Positions 26,501 through 34,864 of a stretch of 64,000 nt of DNA are shown here, one piece after another. Each line of letters begins with the position of its first letter. The stretch's first letter is position 1. The notes beneath the pieces are model-generated. The model was not told where the DNA came from, searched no databases, and saw only the letters and a list, made by a program, of their open reading frames with translations. The DNA lies in NCBI RefSeq assembly GCF_000422085.1, contig NC_021741.1, positions 1,302,001 through 1,366,000 of the forward strand, in the 5' to 3' direction. A program made the position numbers and the translations under genes. This DNA is from Serratia liquefaciens ATCC 27592. GTDB lineage: Bacteria > Pseudomonadota > Gammaproteobacteria > Enterobacterales > Enterobacteriaceae.

Positions 26501-26704
26501 GGCATTCCTCACGGCGGATAAGCAGGCGGGAATTATAAAACAAACTGCCGCCGCGTCTGCGCTTTCTGAACGTTTTTTCAGCGAAAGACTATAATTAGTA
26601 CAGGGGAGAGAGCCCCGTGGCCGCAATCCTCGTACGGTTAGCAATCCGTCAGAGGGGTAAATTCGTTCGCCGATCGCGACCTACGGCGATGGAGGAGGTG
26701 TCTC

Positions 26705-27295
26705 ATGGTTAATCATGTTTGGGGACTTCTGGCGCATCCAAGCACCGAGTTCGAACACATTAAAAGCGAGAACGAAAGCGTCTCGCACCTTTACACCCAC
26801 CACGTGCTGTTGCTGGCGTTGATCCCGGTGATCTGCGCGTTTATCGGTACCACCCAACTGGGCTGGCTTTCCGGCGAAGGGCACGCTATCCGGCTCGATA
26901 TGTTTACGGCTTCCTATACGGCGGTCGCGTTTTACCTGCTGATGCTGGCAGGCGTAGCTATCATGGGGAAAGTGATCCACTGGATGGCGCGCCGTTATGA
27001 GGTTCGTCCCAGCTTGCATCGTTGCATGGTGTTTGCCGGTTATGTCGCCACCCCGATGTTCCTCAGCGGCATCGTGGCGTTATATCCCGTGGTGTGGTTG
27101 TGTCTGTTTGTCGGCGTGATTGGCCTGTGTTATTCAGGCTATCTGCTGAACCTGGGCATACCTCACTTCCTGAATATCGACAGTAAAGAAGGTTTTATTT
27201 TCTCCAGCTCTACCTTTGCCATCGGCATCCTGCTGCTTGAGTTACTGCTTGGGGTTACGGTGCTGCTGTGGGGGTATGGTTCCTGGTTGTTCTGA
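26705..27295 (+). CDS. yohC: Yip1-family inner-membrane protein YohC
   Basis: 196 residues with about five membrane helices, colinear with E. coli YohC (YTHHVLLLALIPVICAFIGTTQLGW, CMVFAGYVATPMFLSGIVALYPVVWLC, FSSSTFAIGILLLELLLGVTVLLWGYG). GGAGGAGG precedes the ATG. Function is unknown. In E. coli yohC lies beside pbpG and yohD, which are also in this window but 13-17 kb away. Confidence 0.92.
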   Translation: MVNHVWGLLAHPSTEFEHIKSENESVSHLYTHHVLLLALIPVICAFIGTTQLGWLSGEGHAIRLDMFTASYTAVAFYLLMLAGVAIMGKVIHWMARRYEVRPSLHRCMVFAGYVATPMFLSGIVALYPVVWLCLFVGVIGLCYSGYLLNLGIPHFLNIDSKEGFIFSSSTFAIGILLLELLLGVTVLLWGYGSWLF

Positions 27296-27309
27296 AGTGA
27301 TTGAGTGTT

Positions 27310-27343
27310 AGCCCCTCACGCCGGCCTGGCGTGAGGGGCTTTT
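27310..27343 (+). terminator. Rho-independent terminator of yohC
   Basis: A perfect 13-base-pair stem (AGCCCCTCACGCC with its complement), five-base loop, then TTTGCTATTT. It also separates yohC from the convergent exporter gene. Confidence 0.88.
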
Positions 27344-27348
27344 GCTAT

Positions 27349-28200
27349 TTAAGGTTGGCGAAACACCAGCATCACGCCGAGCAGAATGGCCGCCATGCCC
27401 AGCATGCTGATGGCCGCCAGCGCGTGGCCGAGCAGCAGATAGTCCAGCAGGGCGGTAACCGCCGGGATCAGATAAAACAGGCTGGTAACCTGCACCAGAT
27501 TACCGCGCTGAATCAGCCGGTACAGCAGGAAGGTGGCCAACACCGAAATCACCACCGCCATCCACAGCAGCGGCAGAACAAATGCCAGACTCCAATCGAC
27601 CCGCAGCGGTTCAAACGGCAGCACCAGCGAACACATCAGCAGCCCAACTGCATACTGCAGCGGTAATACCGCCAGCGGCGGTTGGCTAAGCCCTTTTTGC
27701 AGCAAAGTCCCGGCGGTTATGCAGCCCAGCGCGATAAAGGCGCACAGCATACCGACCAGTGAGAAGTGGGCAATCATCAGGCTTTGATACACCACCAGCG
27801 TCAGTCCGGCCATCGCCAGCAGCAGGCCCAAGCCGCGCAACCCTGAGCAGCGGCGTTCGGTAATGAACTGGGTGAGTATCGGCTGAACGCCGAGCAGCGT
27901 CGCCAATACGCCGGGGGTAATGCCCTGTTCCAGCGCCAGCAAATAACAAATCTGATAGCTGCCGATCATCAGCAGACCGATCAGCGCCACCCGAAGACGG
28001 GTGCCCGGAGCCGGCAAGCACTGCCGTTGCCACAGGCCGATAGCCAACAGCAGCGCCAGTGCGATGGCGCAACGAAAGAAGAGAAAAGCGAAGGCGGAAG
28101 CATGCTCCAACCCCCAGCGCGAGAAAATTGCGCCGCTGCTCCAGAGCAGAACGAATAGCGTAGCCAGGCCGACGTTGGCCCAGTGAGAAATCAATCGCAT
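27349..28200 (-). CDS. EamA/DMT-family exporter, leader-peptide controlled
   Basis: 283 residues, ten hydrophobic helices in two EamA repeats (LFVLLWSSGAIFSRWGLEHASAFAFLFFR in the first, PAVTALLDYLLLGH in the second). These inner-membrane carriers export amino acids or metabolites. ATG at 28200 follows AGGTGA; the longer frame runs back through the leader hairpins and is not used. A short reading frame rich in Ala and Val (28302-28448) and a terminator-like hairpin precede it, the layout of attenuation by amino-acid supply, which hints that the cargo could be alanine, valine or a related compound. Confidence 0.85.
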   Translation of the reverse strand: MRLISHWANVGLATLFVLLWSSGAIFSRWGLEHASAFAFLFFRCAIALALLLAIGLWQRQCLPAPGTRLRVALIGLLMIGSYQICYLLALEQGITPGVLATLLGVQPILTQFITERRCSGLRGLGLLLAMAGLTLVVYQSLMIAHFSLVGMLCAFIALGCITAGTLLQKGLSQPPLAVLPLQYAVGLLMCSLVLPFEPLRVDWSLAFVLPLLWMAVVISVLATFLLYRLIQRGNLVQVTSLFYLIPAVTALLDYLLLGHALAAISMLGMAAILLGVMLVFRQP

Positions 28201-28216
28201 TTTGTTTTCACCTGTC

Positions 28217-28282
28217 GTGAAAATAACAAGCTCCAGCACGCGCGGCGTTCTACGCCTGAGCGCAAAGCAAGGAAAGCTGGAG
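28217..28282 (-). terminator. Attenuator-like hairpin in the exporter leader
   Basis: On the minus strand CTCCAGC (28282-28276) pairs with GCTGGAG (28237-28231), enclosing a second small hairpin GGCGT-aga-ACGCC, and is followed by CTTGTTATTTTC. It begins 20 bases after the leader stop codon and ends just before the exporter ribosome site. Confidence 0.6.
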
Positions 28283-28301
28283 GTGAGGAATTCGGTTTGG
28301 C

Positions 28302-28448
28302 TTAACGCACAACCACGGCGTGTGGTGGGTAAGCGGCTACCGCGGTAACGACAGAGAAAACGGCGGGTGGGGCTGAGGATGCGCACAGCAGAACGACGGC
28401 CGCAAGCGGCGTGTTTTCTGGATCGGTAGCGTGCGCAAACTCTGTCAT
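28302..28448 (-). CDS. Putative leader peptide of the DMT exporter
   Basis: A 48-residue frame starting MTEFAHATD and ending PPHAVVVR, with TCAGGA seven bases upstream of the ATG. Eleven residues are alanine, nine valine and three leucine, and the end carries three consecutive valines just before a terminator-like hairpin. This resembles leader peptides of branched-chain amino acid operons such as IvbL. It is too short to be a stable enzyme and has no signal peptide pattern. Proposed role: ribosome stalling at scarce charged tRNA controls read-through to the exporter. Confidence 0.6.
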   Translation of the reverse strand: MTEFAHATDPENTPLAAVVLLCASSAPPAVFSVVTAVAAYPPHAVVVR

Positions 28449-28542
28449 GGATATTCCTGAATACAGGGAGTGATTAACCTCTTCAAGATAGTCAAGTTTG
28501 GCGGAGGGCGCAACCTAAAAACGGCGCACTCCGCAACCGTTC

Positions 28543-30084
28543 TCAGTACAGCTCCAGATGCAGACGCCCTTGTTGCGTCAGCCTTTGCCACAGGCTGTCC
28601 GTCGCGGTTTCGGCCCCTGGAGCACAGGCCTTTTCCAGCGCCTGCGCGACGGCGGTTTCAAGATACTGTCGGTTGCCGCACAGGTAGAGGTGTGCCCCCT
28701 TAAGCAACAGCTCCCTCACGTAATCGGCATGTTCTTCGATCGCGTGCTGCACGTAGTATTTGGCGGCACCATCGCGGGAAAACGCGGTAATGAGCCGATT
28801 CAGTACGCCATTCTTGCACAGTGACTCAAGCTCTTCGCGGTATAGGAAGTCTTCGTCGCGGCGTTTTTCGCCGAAGATTAAGGCGGTTTCTCGCTGTCCG
28901 CCGTCGATCGCCATTTCACGCAGCAAGCCTATCAACGGCGCGATACCGGTACCGGTGCCGATGAACAGCACGGGAGTTTGCGGATCGGGCGGCAGGTAGA
29001 AGTTGGGATTGGCGCGGCAGAAGACACGGAAGGGGCCCGGGTTATCGAGCAACCAGCCGGTGGCCGTGCCGTTTCGGGGGCGCCCATTACGCTCGTAGCG
29101 AACCTCGCGAACGCACAAATCCAGGCTGTCTTCTCGCGAAGCCGAAGCGATCGAATAGGCGCGCGGTAAGCAGGCAGGGAGCAGCGTTAGCAGATCATCC
29201 AAAGTGACCGACTGCGGCGTGCAAAACTCTTGCAGCACGTCCAGCAGATCGGCGCCGTACAGGTAGGCTTCCAGCGCTTTGCGCTGGCGGATTTTCAGCA
29301 TCCCCTTAAGGTCTTCGCTACCGGCAAGCTGCGCCAGTTCGCGCAATGTCGCTTTGCTTATTTGGCGCAGTTCCCGGCGGCGCAGCGCGTCTGCGGCCTC
29401 CGGCCGGTCGAACCAGGCTGACAGACGAAGCAGTAAATCCTCGTCGTTTTCCGGCAACAGGTAGAGCGTATCGCCTGCCCGGTAGGCGATGCCGCTGCCG
29501 CTGATATCCAGACGAAGATGCCAGGCATGCGGCGCGCGGGCACTGAGCGAACGGCGTTCCAGCAGGCCGGCGGCAAAAGCATTGTCCTCGCCATAGGCGG
29601 TGACGCGCAGATGCAGATCGCGACCGGCCTGCCAATCCCCCGCAATCACCTGTTCCACTACGGCTGACCAGGTGGTGAAAAAGCTCTCGAAGTTTACGTC
29701 GGCATCAACGCGGTTGACGATGGCCTGCGCGCCGCGTTCGGACAACCCGGCGTCAAGCCATTGCGTGAAACCGCAAAAACGCGGGTACGCCGTGTCGCCC
29801 AAGCCGAAAATGGCGTAGCGCAGGTGCGCGAGGTTTGGCGTGTGTGTCAGAACGTCGAAAAAAAGCTCGGCGTTGGCGGGCGGCTCCCCGTCACCAAACG
29901 AACTGGATACGATGAGCAATAGGTCGCCTTTCCCCAGGTTTGCCGGTGAAATTTCGTTGAGGGTCAATAGGGTAGGGGCGTAAGGGTGCAGAAAAGGTAA
30001 CTCGCCCAAGCGCGTAGCCAGCGCCTGGGCTTTGCCCGATTCCGAACCGTAGCCAATCAGGATACGTTCGATGATATCGGCCAT
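28543..30084 (-). CDS. NADPH-dependent diflavin reductase (CysJ/CPR-like)
   Basis: 513 residues. A flavodoxin-type FMN domain at the N terminus (YGSESGKAQALA, SSSFGDGEPPANAELF, FGLGDTAYPRFCGF), then an FAD domain (RAYSIAS, GTATGWLLD) and an NADPH domain (GTGTGIAPLIGLLRE, FGEKRRDEDFLYREEL, YLCGNRQYLE). It lacks the size and sequence of true CysJ and has no cysI neighbour. It would pass electrons from NADPH through FAD and FMN to a protein partner. The gene follows a PAS-domain gene by only five bases, so that protein is the first candidate partner. Confidence 0.85.
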   Translation of the reverse strand: MADIIERILIGYGSESGKAQALATRLGELPFLHPYAPTLLTLNEISPANLGKGDLLLIVSSSFGDGEPPANAELFFDVLTHTPNLAHLRYAIFGLGDTAYPRFCGFTQWLDAGLSERGAQAIVNRVDADVNFESFFTTWSAVVEQVIAGDWQAGRDLHLRVTAYGEDNAFAAGLLERRSLSARAPHAWHLRLDISGSGIAYRAGDTLYLLPENDEDLLLRLSAWFDRPEAADALRRRELRQISKATLRELAQLAGSEDLKGMLKIRQRKALEAYLYGADLLDVLQEFCTPQSVTLDDLLTLLPACLPRAYSIASASREDSLDLCVREVRYERNGRPRNGTATGWLLDNPGPFRVFCRANPNFYLPPDPQTPVLFIGTGTGIAPLIGLLREMAIDGGQRETALIFGEKRRDEDFLYREELESLCKNGVLNRLITAFSRDGAAKYYVQHAIEEHADYVRELLLKGAHLYLCGNRQYLETAVAQALEKACAPGAETATDSLWQRLTQQGRLHLELY

Positions 30085-30089
30085 GTTTC

Positions 30090-30515
30090 TTACTTATCGT
30101 AGTGGTTGTCGAACTGTTCTTTGGAGAATTCGACGGAGTCGAAATCGGTCATTAGATCGTTGATCACACGGCGGATACTGATGTAGGCCTCGATTTTGCC
30201 CTGAGCGTCATAGAGCGGTTGCACGGTGGTGTCGACCACATACAGCACGCCACCCTTGCCAACGTTGGGAATGATGCCGGTCCAGATATTTCCGGCTTTA
30301 ATGGTATCCCACATCTCTTTATAGATGGCCTTGGGGACGGAAGGGTGACGCACGATGTTGTGGGGTTGCCCGACCAGTTCTTCCCGGGTAAAGCCGGTGA
30401 GCTGGCAAAACAGGTCGTTGACATAGGTGATGGTGCCTTGCAGGTCGGTGGTGGAGATCACCATCACTTTATCTAGTGCAGACAGTAGTTGGGCGGAATC
30501 GAGGGTCTGGCTCAT
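30090..30515 (-). CDS. Stand-alone PAS-domain protein (Aer-like)
   Basis: 141 residues, almost entirely one PAS domain of the aerotaxis-receptor type: STTDLQGTITYVNDLFCQLTGFTREELVGQPHNIVRHP, then WDTIKAGNIWTGII and a YISIRRV exit. In Aer this domain holds FAD and reads the redox state. No output domain is attached; about 25 acidic residues follow. It is the first gene of an operon with a diflavin reductase (gap of five bases), so the two may form an electron-transfer or redox-sensing pair. That link is inference. Confidence 0.83.
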   Translation of the reverse strand: MSQTLDSAQLLSALDKVMVISTTDLQGTITYVNDLFCQLTGFTREELVGQPHNIVRHPSVPKAIYKEMWDTIKAGNIWTGIIPNVGKGGVLYVVDTTVQPLYDAQGKIEAYISIRRVINDLMTDFDSVEFSKEQFDNHYDK

Positions 30516-30686
30516 GGTAGGTTCCTTCTCATTAATTTTGCGGTGAACGTCACGGCAGATGTCACGTATCCGTCATGACAAATTTGTTATTGATTCTTAT
30601 TTACACCGCATAATAATCAGCAGACTTTAAAGTTGCAATAAAAATGCATCTTTAAGATTGCAAAAGAGGGAAGCATCTTGAGGGAG

Positions 30687-30710
30687 GGCTCGCCCGTGCA
30701 GCGGCGAGCC
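30687..30710 (-). terminator. Hairpin after dld
   Basis: GGCTCGCC at 30687-30694 pairs with GGCGAGCC at 30703-30710, eight-base loop, 14 bases past the dld stop codon. No T-tract follows. Confidence 0.45.
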
Positions 30711-30723
30711 GGAGGGAAGAAGG

Positions 30724-32442
30724 TTATTGACCGTTACCGGCCCAGTGCTTCCGCTTGCTGGTTTTGCCCAGACCGGGGTTAAAGCTGTTGGTGGGATCGG
30801 CGCTGCGGTAGAACGCCTGCAGATCCGGCTTGGCGGTGTACAGATGGCCGACGTTATGTTCCGCCGGGTACTCCGCGCCGCGTTGGTTGAGGATCTCCAA
30901 CATCTTTTCCTTGAGCGCATGGCTGTCGACGCCTTTTTTCACCACATAATCCTGATGGAAGACGTGACACATAAAGTGGCCGTAATACAGCTTGTGCACC
31001 AGTTGGCTGTCGATTTCCGGCGGCAGGGTTTCGAACCAGTCGGTGTCGTTGCGGCGCAGCGCGATATCCAGCGCCAAAATATCCTCGACCTTGTCGGCGT
31101 GCACCGCATGGTAACGCACCGCGGCTCCGGCGGCGGCAAAGCGGTGCAGGAAAGCTTTCTTGCCTTCATCCGGGGTGCAGACGAAGAACGCCCCGTTGGC
31201 CTGAGCAAAGTATTGGCTCAGGTACTGCTGCGCCTCTTCAACGCCCGGCCCGGCCATTTTCAGCAGCAGGTGGTGTTCAAAGCGCTCGCGATACTCTTTC
31301 ATGCGTTTAGGCAGGTGGCTGGGCGCCAGATGGCTCAGGCCCTGCATCAGGCGGTCGGTCAGGTTATGCGGTAGCAACGGCAGCTTGTTGAGGCTGGCGT
31401 CCATGCGGCCTTTCAGAGTGAAGAAGGTCGGCATCTGATCGGTGCCGAGCTTATCGATCATCATAAAGGTGTCTTTGCCGTACACTTCGGCGATATCAAA
31501 AATATCCCGATGCATGTATTCGCCGGCAACCGGCAGGTTGTCAAACTTGCTCAGCATGTGGCGGCGCAGTTCGGTCAATACGGCAGTGTCGTTAGTCCCG
31601 ATGTAAAATACCTGCTCTTTGCCTTCTTTCTCGAAGGTGTCCAGCCGCACGGCAAATACCGCCAGCTTGCCTGCGCAGCCGGAGGCTTCGTACAGGCGGC
31701 GCTTGTCGGCGTTAAAACGGGAGGGCGTATCGGCATCAACGTCGCGTACGCGGCTGGCGTATTCATTGTCGGAGGCACGCAGTTCGCCGTGCTCGACATC
31801 TTCCGGCCGGTAGTCGCCTTTCTCCAGGCGGGTAAGGATCTCTTCCGGCGTGTCCCCGAGGTTAATGCCCAGGTGGTTAACCAGACGCAACTGACCGTCT
31901 TCACCCAGTTGGGCATACAGCGCCATCTCGGTATAGGCAGGGCCGCGTTTGACCAGTGAACCGCCGGAGTTGTTGCACACGCCGCCGATCACCGAAGCAC
32001 CGATGCAGGACGAGCCAATTACCGAATGCGGTTCGCGACCATAAGGCTTGAGCAATTTTTCCAACTGGTTGAGCGTACTGCCGGGGAAGCCGACCACCTG
32101 TTTGCCATTGTCCAGCACCTGCACATGGTTGAGCCGCAGGGTGCTGATAATGACGATATCACGGTCATAGTCGTTGCCGCTGGGCGTTGAACCTTCGGTC
32201 AGACCGGTGTTCGCCGCCTGCATGATGACGATTTTATCGGCGGCGACGCAGGCCTCAAGCAACTGCCACAACTGCAGCAGGCGTGTCGGGAACACCACCG
32301 CCAGCGCCTGGCCCTCGCCGGAGCGGAAGCCCTTGCGGTAACGTTCGGTGCTGCGTTCACCGGTCAGCAGCTGCGGGCCACCGACGATGCTTTTGAGCTT
32401 ACTGAGAAACGCCTGGTTGGTGGCGCTGGTGGACTGCGTCAT
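30724..32442 (-). CDS. dld: D-lactate dehydrogenase (quinone) Dld
   Basis: 572 residues, colinear with E. coli Dld from the FAD-binding PCMH domain (ADKIVIMQAANTGLTEGSTPSGNDYDRD, GREPHSVIGSSCIGASVIGG) to the membrane-binding C-terminal domain (HHLLLKMAGPGVEEA, HKLYYGHFMCHVFHQDY, SFNPGLGKTSKRKHW). It is a peripheral inner-membrane flavoenzyme that oxidises D-lactate and reduces quinone. Start 32442 follows GGGAGAT; the upstream frame is not needed. In E. coli dld neighbours pbpG and bglX, both also in this window. Confidence 0.95.
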   Translation of the reverse strand: MTQSTSATNQAFLSKLKSIVGGPQLLTGERSTERYRKGFRSGEGQALAVVFPTRLLQLWQLLEACVAADKIVIMQAANTGLTEGSTPSGNDYDRDIVIISTLRLNHVQVLDNGKQVVGFPGSTLNQLEKLLKPYGREPHSVIGSSCIGASVIGGVCNNSGGSLVKRGPAYTEMALYAQLGEDGQLRLVNHLGINLGDTPEEILTRLEKGDYRPEDVEHGELRASDNEYASRVRDVDADTPSRFNADKRRLYEASGCAGKLAVFAVRLDTFEKEGKEQVFYIGTNDTAVLTELRRHMLSKFDNLPVAGEYMHRDIFDIAEVYGKDTFMMIDKLGTDQMPTFFTLKGRMDASLNKLPLLPHNLTDRLMQGLSHLAPSHLPKRMKEYRERFEHHLLLKMAGPGVEEAQQYLSQYFAQANGAFFVCTPDEGKKAFLHRFAAAGAAVRYHAVHADKVEDILALDIALRRNDTDWFETLPPEIDSQLVHKLYYGHFMCHVFHQDYVVKKGVDSHALKEKMLEILNQRGAEYPAEHNVGHLYTAKPDLQAFYRSADPTNSFNPGLGKTSKRKHWAGNGQ

Positions 32443-32517
32443 GCCGATCTCCCTGTCGTCCCCATCGTTTTCCACCGGGCAGCCTTGTCGATTGCCCGGT
32501 GAAATCCATGAGGTGAT

Positions 32518-32570
32518 TAATTTAGTAAGTCATTAACTTGGTAGCTTAATGGCTTAATAACTTAGTATCG
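32518..32570. repeat. AT-rich repeat tract at the 3' end of map
   Basis: The tract carries several related words: AGTAAGTCATTAACTTGG, TAGCTTAATGG and GCTTAATAACTT. The last (32552-32563) is the exact complement of AAGTTATTAAGC found twice near the parA-like gene at 45 kb, and it overlaps the map stop codon. Confidence 0.6.
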
Positions 32571-33356
32571 TTCTTTGTAACCAGCCTGGCGCTCTTCGTC
32601 GCGCAGCGTCAGGATTTCCACGCCGTCGGCGGTGACCGCCACGGTGTGCTCCCACTGGGCAGACAGCTTTTTGTCGCGCGTAACCACTGTCCAACCGTCT
32701 TTCTTTTGCTTGATGCGGTGGTCGCCCTGATTGATCATCGGCTCGATGGTAAACACCATGCCTTCCTGCAGCACCATTCCGGTACCCGGTTTGCCAAAGT
32801 GCATTACCGCCGGCTCTTCGTGCATCTCGCGGCCGATACCGTGGCCGCAGTACTCCCGCACGATGCTGTATCCGGCCTGTTCTGCATGCTGTTGAATCGC
32901 ATGGCCGATATCCCCCAGCGTCGCGCCCGGTTTCACCACGCGGATGCCTTGCCACATCGACTCATACACGTTATTCACCAGCCGTTTGGCCAGCGGCGTG
33001 ATCTGCCCAATGCAGTACATTTTACTGGAGTCGGCAATATAACCGTCGTGTTCCAGCGTAATGTCGACGTTAACGATCATGCCGGAGCGCAGTATTTTGC
33101 TGACCGACGGAACGCCGTGACAGATCACTTCGTCAATCGAGGTATTGAGCACATAGGGAAAACCGTACTGTCCTTTTGTAGACGGGCGCGATTTCAGCTC
33201 ATCAACGATAAAGGCTTCGGCGCGGTCGTTAATCTCCATCGTGGAGATACCTTCGACCATCACCTCATCGAGCATAGCAAACACCTTTGCCAGCAGCGCG
33301 CCAGAGTGACGCATTTTGACAATCTCTTCCGGTGTTTTGATCACAATCTGTTTCAC
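32562..33356 (-). CDS. map: Methionine aminopeptidase type I, second copy type
   Basis: 264 residues of the M24 family with the five metal ligands in place (D in NVDITLEHDGYIADSS, H in HGIGREMHEEP, E in FTIEPMI and the final E in EHTVAVT). It removes initiator methionine in the cytoplasm. It is not beside rpsB, the usual map neighbour, and it overlaps by four bases a ParD-like gene upstream, so it is probably an additional copy with its own control. The C terminus ends AGYKERY. Confidence 0.88.
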   Translation of the reverse strand: MKQIVIKTPEEIVKMRHSGALLAKVFAMLDEVMVEGISTMEINDRAEAFIVDELKSRPSTKGQYGFPYVLNTSIDEVICHGVPSVSKILRSGMIVNVDITLEHDGYIADSSKMYCIGQITPLAKRLVNNVYESMWQGIRVVKPGATLGDIGHAIQQHAEQAGYSIVREYCGHGIGREMHEEPAVMHFGKPGTGMVLQEGMVFTIEPMINQGDHRIKQKKDGWTVVTRDKKLSAQWEHTVAVTADGVEILTLRDEERQAGYKERY

Positions 33357-33556
33357 CCGACAATCTCCTTTAACGTCATCGCGTTATCTTTCATCATTTT
33401 TTTTACCAGTTGGGGGTAGGTCAGTTCCGGATGGAACTCCGCCAGCATGCCGATCTTGATCCAGTATTCCGCCTGCGCGTTGATCGAACGCGTCATCGTC
33501 AGGCTGGCGAGGCGCAGATCGTCATGCAGCGCGTCTGAAATTTTCACAATGCCCAT
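33353..33556 (-). CDS. ParD-like family protein
   Basis: 67 residues: MGIVKISDALHDDLRLASLTMTRSINAQAEYWIKIGMLAE is a ribbon-helix-helix like segment matching the ParD_like family. Such proteins resemble toxin-antitoxin antitoxins. Start 33556 follows GAGGAG; the 35-residue upstream extension is not credible. It overlaps the aminopeptidase gene by four bases, the position where a toxin gene would normally lie. It probably binds its own promoter; this is inference. Confidence 0.8.
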   Translation of the reverse strand: MGIVKISDALHDDLRLASLTMTRSINAQAEYWIKIGMLAEFHPELTYPQLVKKMMKDNAMTLKEIVG

Positions 33557-33723
33557 AGGCTGCTCCTCAGTGAGTAATATACGAAGTGTATACGTTTTGG
33601 ATGGTCGCAATTTGGCATTCCGTGGGGTGGTCATTTTCCGGGTTGCAACGATTGCTGCCACGGGGCAATGCGTTTATTGTGATAAACGACTTTTTTGCCA
33701 TGATTTTTCAGAAGGATTAGGGC

Positions 33724-34827
33724 GTGACCAAATTACGTGTTGGGGTGATCTTCGGCGGTAAATCGGCGGAGCATGAGGTTTCACTGCAGTCGGCAAAAAA
33801 CATTGTGGATGCCATAGACAAAGAGAAGTTTGACGTCACATTGCTGGGGATAGACAAGCAGGGGCATTGGCACATCAACGATGCGTCCAACTACCTGCTG
33901 AATGCGGAAAACCCGGCGCTGATTGCGTTGAACCGCTCAAATAAAAATGTAGCGCTGATCCCCGGTCAGGAAAAACAGCAGTTGATCGAGTCAGGCAGCG
34001 CCGGTGCGCTGGGTCAGCTCGACGTGGTGTTCCCGATAGTGCACGGCACGCTGGGGGAAGACGGTTCATTGCAGGGGCTACTGCGGATGGCGAATTTGCC
34101 GTTCGTCGGCGCTGGCGTGCTGGGGTCTGCGGTCAGCATGGACAAAGACGTCACCAAACGCCTGCTGCGTGATGCCGGGCTGGCGGTCGCGCCCTTTGTA
34201 ACCTTGACGCGCAGCAACCGCGCCAAATTCACGTTTGAACAGCTCAGCGAACGCCTGGGGCTGCCGCTGTTTGTTAAACCGGCTAACCAGGGTTCTTCGG
34301 TGGGCGTCAGCAAGGTGCAGGATCGCGCCGGCTATGAGGCCGCAGTGGCGCTGGCGTTCAGTTTCGATCACAAGGTGCTGGTGGAGTCGGCGATTGTCGG
34401 CCGCGAAATCGAGTGTGCGGTGCTGGGCAATGATGATCCGCAGGCCAGCCTGTGTGGCGAAATCGTGCTGAGCGACGCCTTCTATTCGTACGACACCAAA
34501 TACATCAATGAGCAGGGTGCTCAGGTCGTGGTACCGGCGGCGATTACGCCGGAGGTGAGCGACAAAATCCGTGAGGTGGCGCTGAAAGCCTTCCGGGCGC
34601 TGGAATGTTTCGGTTTGGCGCGCGTGGACGTGTTCCTGACGCCGGACAACAACGTGGTGATCAACGAGATCAACACGCTGCCGGGCTTCACCAATATCAG
34701 CATGTATCCCAAACTGTGGGCCGCCAGCGGCATCAGCTATAGCCAACTGATTACCCGTCTGATTGAGCTGGCGCTGGAGCGCCATCAGCAGGATCGTGCG
34801 TTGAACAGTTCGGTATTCGATCGCTAA
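33724..34827 (+). CDS. ddlA: D-alanine--D-alanine ligase A
   Basis: 367 residues, ATP-grasp ligase making the D-Ala-D-Ala dipeptide for peptidoglycan. Features: [48 protein letters not shown], and the metal-binding [22 protein letters not shown]. Length and motifs fit DdlA rather than DdlB. The start is GTG at 33724, with AGAAGGATTAGG upstream; no ATG gives the family N terminus. A strong bidirectional terminator follows. Confidence 0.93.
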   Translation: MTKLRVGVIFGGKSAEHEVSLQSAKNIVDAIDKEKFDVTLLGIDKQGHWHINDASNYLLNAENPALIALNRSNKNVALIPGQEKQQLIESGSAGALGQLDVVFPIVHGTLGEDGSLQGLLRMANLPFVGAGVLGSAVSMDKDVTKRLLRDAGLAVAPFVTLTRSNRAKFTFEQLSERLGLPLFVKPANQGSSVGVSKVQDRAGYEAAVALAFSFDHKVLVESAIVGREIECAVLGNDDPQASLCGEIVLSDAFYSYDTKYINEQGAQVVVPAAITPEVSDKIREVALKAFRALECFGLARVDVFLTPDNNVVINEINTLPGFTNISMYPKLWAASGISYSQLITRLIELALERHQQDRALNSSVFDR

Positions 34828-34832
34828 AACAG

Positions 34833-34864
34833 TCAGGGGCGAAGCGATTTTCGCCCCTGATTTT
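34833..34864. terminator. Bidirectional terminator
   Basis: TCAGGGGCGA at 34833-34842 pairs with TCGCCCCTGA at 34851-34860 and is followed by TTTTTT; on the other strand TGTTTTAG follows. It serves both ddlA and the convergent binding-protein gene. Confidence 0.9.
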
